From contig NZ_CP009962.1 in NCBI RefSeq assembly GCF_000786695.1, positions 1,116,001-1,180,000 on the forward strand: DNA of 64,000 bases. Direction: 5' to 3'. This document shows positions 58,974 to 64,000 of this stretch, in pieces. The notes beneath the pieces are model-generated. The model made no database searches. It saw only the letters and a list, made by a program, of their open reading frames with translations, and was not told where the DNA came from. Position 1 is the first letter of the stretch; each line of letters starts with the position of its first letter. The position numbers were made by a program, and so were the translations under genes. This stretch comes from Collimonas arenae (lineage in GTDB: Bacteria; Pseudomonadota; Gammaproteobacteria; Burkholderiales; Burkholderiaceae_D).

Positions 58974-59981
58974 TCATGTAATCCGCTTGGCAATATCTGC
59001 CGCGCTGGCGTTGTAGTAGACCAGCGCCTGGTCGAGCTTGGTCCATCCGAACATTTTGCAGAGATCGAAAACTGCCTGCTGCACCGGAATATTGGTCGAC
59101 TTCATCCGGCCCGAGATCCAAGTTGCCGCGGTGTGCCGGGAATCGTGAAAAGTGAAACCTTCCATTTTTGCTTTGTCCCGCGCGCGCCGGAAGAATGCAT
59201 CCAGCGTCTGCGCTTTCAAACCGAAGACCAAATCAGCATCGAATCCGCGCATCTGATCGATGATTTCCGTAGCCTTCGGTGTCAGCGGAACATCGCGGAC
59301 ATTTCCATTCTTTGTTTTTGGCAGCCGGCAATACCCATCAAACACGAATCGCCACTCAAGGCGGCATAGTTCTCCAGCGCGCATGCCAGTGCGCAGCGCC
59401 AGCAGGAAGCAGCAAGCCGCTGCCTGCGATACCGTCCTGACTTTCCCCTTTGCATAACCAAGATTCCGCAGGATGCGCTTGATCTGGGGCCTAGTGATCA
59501 CAGTTTCCCTATGTTTCGGCTTCTTGGGCTTGCGCATGTCGCGCATCGGGTTCTGCTCGATCCAGCGCCACTCGCGCCTTGCGGACTCAAACAGGTCGGA
59601 AAGCAGGCTGATTTCGCGCAGTACGGTTCCGGGCTTGACGACTGTAAGGCGATCGATACGCCATTCTGTCATATCGTCGGGGGTAACTTCGCCTATGGGC
59701 TTCATCAATGGCAGCTTGTGCCGCTCGAATGCTTTCAGCCGCAGCACCTCCCAGCGTTCGCCGTCTTTCTCCGGAGACACCTCTTTAGCATATTTTTGGA
59801 AAGCATCCAACAAGGTGTACTTGCTGGCCTGCGGCGTGTTCTTCGCGGAGCGCATCTCAGTTTCCCGGCGCGCTGCCCATGACTCGGCCTCGCGTTTGCT
59901 CTTGAAGGATTTGCTCTCGCGATGGCCGAGAATGGCAATCTGAGCCTTCCAGCTTGTGTTGACTTTCTGAATACTTGCCAT
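58974..59981 (-). CDS. int: Tyrosine integrase of prophage B, 335 aa
   Basis: This recombinase inserts prophage B at the tRNA-Leu 3' end. The ATG at 59981 (MASIQKV) is preferred to an in-frame start 27 codons upstream, which would overlap the arm sites. Residues 1-50 are the arm-binding domain (WKAQIAILGHRESKSFKSKR), 55-150 the core-binding domain, and the catalytic domain has R201 (GMRAGE), H279 and R282-H283 (HDSRH), W313 and Tyr322/323 (VYYNAS). All are present, so excision should be possible. The gene lies 144 bp from the tRNA. Confidence 0.93.
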   Translation of the reverse strand: MASIQKVNTSWKAQIAILGHRESKSFKSKREAESWAARRETEMRSAKNTPQASKYTLLDAFQKYAKEVSPEKDGERWEVLRLKAFERHKLPLMKPIGEVTPDDMTEWRIDRLTVVKPGTVLREISLLSDLFESARREWRWIEQNPMRDMRKPKKPKHRETVITRPQIKRILRNLGYAKGKVRTVSQAAACCFLLALRTGMRAGELCRLEWRFVFDGYCRLPKTKNGNVRDVPLTPKATEIIDQMRGFDADLVFGLKAQTLDAFFRRARDKAKMEGFTFHDSRHTAATWISGRMKSTNIPVQQAVFDLCKMFGWTKLDQALVYYNASAADIAKRIT

Positions 59982-59983
59982 GG

Positions 59984-60025
59984 AGGTGTAAATCGAAGTG
60001 TAGAAAAGGTGTAGTGAAGTGTAAT
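59984..60025. promoter_or_regulatory. Candidate arm-type sites for integrase B
   Basis: Four near-copies of A(A/G)GTGTA(A/G) follow one another at 10-13-bp spacing (59984, 59996, 60007, 60017). Two copies (GGTGTAAAT at 16092, AGGTGTAGT at 16102) lie beside attL at the other end. Similar arrays at both ends are expected of integrase arm sites; they also overlap the likely int promoter. Confidence 0.5.
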
Positions 60026-60124
60026 TTAATATCGCTATGACTGATATATATTTCCACTGCACATTTCTAACTCATTGATTTGTATGTAAATGTCGTGTTT
60101 GAAATGACATTAGTAATACAGGGG

Positions 60125-60142
60125 TGGTGCCGAGAGCCGGAA
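60125..60142. repeat. Right copy of the 18-bp attachment core within tRNA-Leu
   Basis: The repeat is the 3' end of the tRNA gene and is identical to 16037-16054. Because the tRNA stays whole at this end, insertion does not destroy it. This is attR of prophage B. Confidence 0.9.
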
Positions 60143-60211
60143 TCGAACCGGCACGCTGTCTCCAGCGCGGGATTTTGAGTCCCGTGCGTCTACCTATTCC
60201 GCCATCTCGGC
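60125..60211 (-). tRNA. tRNA-Leu (anticodon CAA)
   Basis: The minus strand folds into a complete 87-nt class II tRNA: acceptor GCCGAGA/TCTCGGC, D-arm, anticodon loop CTCAAAA with anticodon CAA (60177-60175), a long variable arm (CGCTGGAGACAGCG), T-loop TTCGATT and an encoded CCA. It is host chromosomal and serves as the integration site of the two elements. The gene stays intact. Confidence 0.96.
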
Positions 60212-60324
60212 AACGCGTCCGCTATTATGACTTAATTCCTTGTCCCGATCAATAGTCTTTGCGTATGAATCTGCTTTTCCCTGAATATTCCGCCTACCGT
60301 CGGAATTTCCCGGGGAGGTTGGCA

Positions 60325-62046
60325 TTAATTGCTTACACGCTGGTATAGGCGGAATCGTTCATCCCGGTCCGAAGGCCTGCGGCCGGTCCATAGCAGCTCC
60401 CAGTTGCCTTTGAACTCACGCCAGATGGCGTCGTCGGTCTTGACCGAGATATTGTCCTGGTAGAGCAGGAAATCACAGTGCGGCTGGCCGTATTCGCCGA
60501 ACGGGATGTCTCCGAAGTAGGCGAACGAAGCGCGTTGCGCGGGGCCGACATTGGTGTCCACGCATTGCTTGACCGTTGGCAGGTGTTCGTCGATTTGCGC
60601 GGCTACGCCGGCGTAGCTCTTGCTGTAGTTAATCCATGGTAGCCACAGGGTTGTCAGCAGCAGCCAGCACAGGATCACGCCGCCGGAGGACAGCACCACC
60701 GCGCGCCATAGCACCGATGGCCGGCGCGACAGGCGCCAGTTGACCAGCAGTATCCAGAATATTGTGCCGAGCAGGGCGATGATCAGGGCGATCAGGTTGA
60801 ACTCAGGCTTGAAGCCGGGCGCAAGTTTGTAGACATTCTTGGCGATTTGGGCCGGCCAGCCGCTTTCCTTGGCGATCCAGGCCAGCCAGATAAAGGCGGC
60901 GCAGGCGGTCAGGGTCATCACGGAGAACCAGTCGACAGCATTGATAGCGCCGCGTTTCATGGTTGGCAAGCCGAACGCAGCGAGGATCACCAGCGCCGGC
61001 AACAGCGGCAGCAGGATGCCTTCTTCCGGATGCGGATTGAGCAGCAGCACTACCGTCAGGCTGACAAAAAATGCCAGCGGCAAGGCGATATGCAAGGTCG
61101 AGCGCTGTTCGCGCCAGGCATAGACAGCCCAGCCGGCGAACGGCCATGCCGGCCATGCGAACCAGATACCGTATTTAAAGTAATACGATAAGGCGGTCCA
61201 CGACGGCCAGCTCAATTGCTGGAGGTTGAAATATTCCCAGGCGGCGAAGCGATTGACGCCGTGCGGCAGCATGGCGAAGTTAGCTGCCAACCAGATACCG
61301 GCGACGATGAGCGTCACCGGCAAGGTGACCAGTAGCAGGTCTTTGATGATTGCTTTGTCGCGTATCAGCGCCAGCGTCAGTAGCCCGCAAAGCAGCCCAA
61401 GCGGTAACACCCAGCCGCGGGTCAGGATCAGCAGGCCGAAGGTCAGGCCGAGCAAGGCGGCGCTGCGGATGCTGCGCGCCTCAAACAGGCGCACGGAAAC
61501 GTAAATCGAAAACGCAACCAGTGCAATCTGCAGGCTTTTGGCTGTCGCTTCGTGACTGTGGGATAGCAAGCCAAGGCAGCCTAGGTAAATCAGGAAGGCG
61601 CCGTCGGCCAGGGTGCGGCCAAAATCGCGCGGTTCAGGCTGGCCGCCGAACGCCAGCCTGAGCGGCTGTGCTTCGGGGCGCCGTCCCAGCAAGTACGTTG
61701 CGTACCAGACCGATAGGGAGCCGACCAGAAAAAACACCACCGTGGACAATCTAGCCGCTAGCGGGTCGCTGACCAGCCAGCCGAGCAGTTTGATGAAGAG
61801 CGCGCCGATCCAATAGGTCAGCGGACTTTCAGTGGGCATCGGCAAGCCGACGATATTCGGCGCCAGCCAGTCGGCGATAGTACCGTGTGCCATCGTCCAG
61901 GCGATGCCGAAACTCGATGCATCTTCATTTTTCCACGGATCGCGCCCGATCAGGCCCGGCAGGATATACAACAATCCCAGTGCCCATAGCCCCCAGCGTG
62001 GCAGTGCGCTGGTGGCGGAAGCAGGGAGGCGGACGGGCTTCATCAC
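60325..62046 (-). CDS. PMT/ArnT-like membrane glycosyltransferase, 573 aa
   Basis: The protein has about a dozen hydrophobic helices and the family start GRDPWKNEDASSFGIAW, where an Asp in the first periplasmic loop is catalytic in GT-C enzymes that take sugars from polyprenyl phosphate. The C-terminal 130 residues form a soluble periplasmic part (CVDTNVGPAQRASFAYFGD). It is related to ArnT, which adds aminoarabinose to lipid A, but the specific acceptor cannot be read. Host gene; its stop lies 113 bp upstream of the tRNA start. Confidence 0.82.
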   Translation of the reverse strand: MMKPVRLPASATSALPRWGLWALGLLYILPGLIGRDPWKNEDASSFGIAWTMAHGTIADWLAPNIVGLPMPTESPLTYWIGALFIKLLGWLVSDPLAARLSTVVFFLVGSLSVWYATYLLGRRPEAQPLRLAFGGQPEPRDFGRTLADGAFLIYLGCLGLLSHSHEATAKSLQIALVAFSIYVSVRLFEARSIRSAALLGLTFGLLILTRGWVLPLGLLCGLLTLALIRDKAIIKDLLLVTLPVTLIVAGIWLAANFAMLPHGVNRFAAWEYFNLQQLSWPSWTALSYYFKYGIWFAWPAWPFAGWAVYAWREQRSTLHIALPLAFFVSLTVVLLLNPHPEEGILLPLLPALVILAAFGLPTMKRGAINAVDWFSVMTLTACAAFIWLAWIAKESGWPAQIAKNVYKLAPGFKPEFNLIALIIALLGTIFWILLVNWRLSRRPSVLWRAVVLSSGGVILCWLLLTTLWLPWINYSKSYAGVAAQIDEHLPTVKQCVDTNVGPAQRASFAYFGDIPFGEYGQPHCDFLLYQDNISVKTDDAIWREFKGNWELLWTGRRPSDRDERFRLYQRVSN

Positions 62047-62232
62047 AATGGTGTCTGATCAATATTGAATTGTTGGGTATTGTGCCGGATAGCAGAGGAC
62101 TTCGCTATTGCTGAGAGTAATTTCTGTTCTGGATGTTCTCAAGCAAACATACAATTATTTACGCTTGCTTTCCTGCGATTTATCAAAGAGTTAGCGGTCG
62201 CGGATGCCGTCGCCACGGATCTTGATAAATAA

Positions 62233-62258
62233 AAAAAGGCAGCCGTAGCTGCCTTTTT
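62233..62258 (-). terminator. Terminator of rpmE2
   Basis: AAAAAGGCAGC (62233-62243) and GCTGCCTTTTT (62248-62258) form an 11-bp perfect stem with loop CGTA. It is symmetric in A/T runs and could act on both strands; it follows rpmE2 by 15 bp. Confidence 0.88.
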
Positions 62259-62273
62259 GAACAAACGGACGAA

Positions 62274-62543
62274 TTATTGATTCGCGATCGCTGTTTTGGA
62301 ACCGACAGTACCGAATTTCTTGCGGAACTTGTCAACGCGGCCGGCGGTGTCGACGATCTTGTGTTGACCGGTGTAGAACGGATGCGATTCCGACGAAACT
62401 TCAATCTTCACCAGAGGGTATTCTTTACCTTCGTGGGTGATGTTTTCGCGAGTCTGGATGGTCGAGCGTGTGATGAACTTGAAATCGTTCGATACGTCGT
62501 GGAACAGAACTTCGCGGTAATTTGGGTGAATGCCGTCTTTCAT
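62274..62543 (-). CDS. rpmE2: 50S ribosomal protein L31 type B, 89 aa
   Basis: The start [16 protein letters not shown] at 62543 is that of the family; an in-frame ATG ten codons earlier is not used. Blocks [27 protein letters not shown] and [15 protein letters not shown] identify the zinc-free (C-minus) L31 type: the CxxC of type A is missing. It is a large-subunit protein at the subunit bridge. Host core gene. Confidence 0.96.
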   Translation of the reverse strand: MKDGIHPNYREVLFHDVSNDFKFITRSTIQTRENITHEGKEYPLVKIEVSSESHPFYTGQHKIVDTAGRVDKFRKKFGTVGSKTAIANQ

Positions 62544-62773
62544 AATTGCCTCAATGGTGTGGTAGCCAATCAATCACTTCGTCGGTCGTCTTGCTTCTTG
62601 ACCCGATTGTCGATCACTTGCCAGGGGTGGAAAACCGCAAATTATACAATAAATTCTACCGGGAATTAGAAAAAATGAATGAAATCAGTGCCTTGGGTGC
62701 TTAATCCGGCACTGATCCGGTATTTCTCCAGTATTTGGGGGCCAGGCGGGCAAGGGGCTCGCCTGGGACAACC

Positions 62774-64000
62774 CTAGTTTTTCACTGCTACAGGCGTCTG
62801 GTTGCCATTTTTGCGGTACAAATACAATGTTGCAATCAAGCCACATATCGCAGCAGCAGTCATCCACATGCCAGGCGCACCCTTGTCGCCGGTGTATTCA
62901 ATCAGGCCAGTGGCAATCGCTGGAGTAAAGCCGCCGAAAATGGCAGTCGCCAGGCTATACGCCAGGGAAAAGCCGGCGGTGCGCACTTCGACTGGCATGA
63001 TTTCGGTCAGGGCCACCACCATTGCGCCGTTATAGCTGGCGTACAGGAAGGACAACCACAGCTCGACCATCAGCATTTTCTGGAAAGTCGGGTCGGCTAC
63101 CAGCCACGACAAGGCCGGATAGGCGGTGAGGATGGTGAGAATGGTGAAAATCAGCAACAGGGGTTTGCGGCCGATGCGGTCGGATAGGGCGCCCATCACC
63201 GGCAGCCAGATGAAATTCGAAATACCGACGCAGAATGTCACCACCAGGGCGTCCGTGGTGCTCAGGTGCAGCACGCTCTTGCCGAATGTCGGCGTATAGA
63301 CGGTAATCAGGTAGAACGACACAGTGGTCATCGAGACCAACATCATGCCGGCGATCACCAGGCCCCAGTTATCCACCATTGATTTCAGGATTTCGCTTAC
63401 CGGCGGTTTGTGTTTACGCGCCTTGAATTCTTCGGTTTCTTGCAGCGAGCGGCGAATCACAAACAGCACCGGCACGATCATGCAGCCGATAAAGAACGGT
63501 ACGCGCCAGCCCCAATCGGCGATCTGCGCCGGTTGCAGCCACACTTGCAGGCCAAAACCAAGCGCGGCGGCGACAATGATGGCCACCTGCTGGCTGGCAG
63601 ACTGCCAGCTGACATAGAACCCCTTGTTGCCCGGCGTCGCCATTTCCGACAAGTACACCGAGACGCCACCCAGTTCAACCCCTGCAGAGAAACCTTGCAG
63701 CAAGCGGCCAACCAGCACCAGGAAAGGCGCTGCATAGCCGATAGTGGCAAAGCCAGGTACGAAAGCGATCAGCATGGTGCCGAGCGCCATCAATGCCAGT
63801 GTCGTGATCAAGCCCTTGCGGCGACCGACCCGGTCAACATAAGCGCCCAGGATGATGGCCCCCAACGGTCGCATCAGGAAGCCGGCGCCGAAGGTCATGA
63901 AAGTCAGCATCAGCGACGCAAATTCGTCGCCGGCGGGAAAGAAGGTTTTGGAGATGTAGGTCGCGTAAAAACCGAACAGGAAGAAATCGAACATCTCCAT
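62774..64000 (-). CDS. MFS carboxylate:H+ symporter (citrate/tricarballylate type), 5' end outside window
   Basis: At least 408 aa with 11-12 hydrophobic helices. [20 protein letters not shown] at the edge, the MFS signature [26 protein letters not shown] and a second [12 protein letters not shown] are those of the metabolite:H+ symporter family that takes up citrate, tricarballylate, proline/betaine or related compounds. The family usually has 10-25 residues before this point, so the true start lies beyond 64000 although an ATG happens to stand at the edge. Host gene. Confidence 0.85.
   Translation of the reverse strand: MEMFDFFLFGFYATYISKTFFPAGDEFASLMLTFMTFGAGFLMRPLGAIILGAYVDRVGRRKGLITTLALMALGTMLIAFVPGFATIGYAAPFLVLVGRLLQGFSAGVELGGVSVYLSEMATPGNKGFYVSWQSASQQVAIIVAAALGFGLQVWLQPAQIADWGWRVPFFIGCMIVPVLFVIRRSLQETEEFKARKHKPPVSEILKSMVDNWGLVIAGMMLVSMTTVSFYLITVYTPTFGKSVLHLSTTDALVVTFCVGISNFIWLPVMGALSDRIGRKPLLLIFTILTILTAYPALSWLVADPTFQKMLMVELWLSFLYASYNGAMVVALTEIMPVEVRTAGFSLAYSLATAIFGGFTPAIATGLIEYTGDKGAPGMWMTAAAICGLIATLYLYRKNGNQTPVAVKN

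Larger units (their letters stand above)
16037..60142. mobile_element. Element B: temperate podovirus prophage, BPP-1-like head module, 44.1 kb
   Basis: Exact 18-bp direct repeats at both ends, an integrase abutting the intact tRNA-Leu, and a full set of recombination, immunity, replication, packaging, head, tail, tailspike and lysis genes define a complete prophage. Tail genes are of the short-tail type (T7-like tail tubular proteins, gp13/gp14-like internal proteins, ejected transglycosylase), so it is a podovirus. The head proteins resemble Bordetella phage BPP-1 proteins Bbp16 to Bbp19. No reverse transcriptase or Mtd-type variable protein of a diversity-generating retroelement is present. 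No key gene is visibly broken. Confidence 0.9.

Noticed and set aside
1..64000. CRISPR arrays, insertion sequences and rRNA genes
   Set aside because: No regularly spaced repeats, transposase genes with inverted repeats, or rRNA-like sequence was seen on reading both strands.

Overview
The window is a betaproteobacterial chromosome segment, most likely Burkholderiales and perhaps Oxalobacteraceae such as Collimonas or Herbaspirillum. This is inferred from the style of the host genes and from BPP-1/Burkholderia-type phage modules; no rRNA or other strict marker is present. Only about 3.9 kb at the right end (60125-64000) is host core. It holds tRNA-Leu(CAA), a PMT/ArnT-like membrane glycosyltransferase, rpmE2 (ribosomal protein L31 type B) and the start-truncated end of an MFS carboxylate:H+ symporter.

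Everything to the left is mobile and appears to be two elements inserted in tandem at the 3' end of that tRNA. The last 18 nt of the tRNA gene (60125-60142) recur exactly, in the same orientation, at 16037-16054. Each element has a tyrosine integrase next to its tRNA-proximal junction (58974-59981 and 14642-15862).

Element A (window start to 16054, left end outside the window) is a phage-like element. It contains a tail-type cassette on the minus strand (tape-measure-like protein with an RNNNPGN lysozyme-like domain, an XRE regulator, an unknown protein and a coiled-coil protein). A divergent group of three small DNA-binding proteins follows. Next comes an isolated 1149-aa all-helical protein of unknown function in a moron position. 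A tightly coupled minus-strand replication/regulation operon and a P4-type integrase complete it.

Element B (16037-60142, 44.1 kb) looks like a complete temperate podovirus prophage with a Bordetella BPP-1-like head module. A leftward early operon (16115-24358) carries an excisionase-like HTH, many small translationally coupled genes, an orphan C5 cytosine methyltransferase overlapped by a second long reading frame, a tRNA-like RNA, a YqaJ exonuclease plus RecT, and an HNH nuclease. An immunity region (24490-25966) has a LexA/CI-type S24 repressor, Cro/YdaS-like and CII-like proteins, and six copies of the operator TAAGG-N5-CCTTA around pL and pR. Replication genes (26238-29139) include an O-like initiator, a DnaB/RecA-type helicase and RusA. 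Packaging and head genes (29453-38705) hold terminase, portal, a glycosyltransferase, Bbp19-like protein, scaffold, major capsid and cement. Tail and ejection genes (38752-53776) end in a transglycosylase and a 2002-aa polyvalent ejected protein. A pectate-lyase-fold tailspike and a lysis cassette (holin-like proteins, GH108 endolysin) follow. On the opposite strand, next to the integrase, sits an EpsG/Wzy-type polysaccharide polymerase, probably a lysogenic conversion gene that changes the surface receptor read by the tailspike.

The observations most worth follow-up are the tandem insertion, the dual-frame methyltransferase locus, the tRNA-like RNA with an expanded anticodon region, the 1149-aa helical protein, the YPxL/M C-terminal motif shared by four head-cluster proteins, and the Wzy/tailspike pairing.
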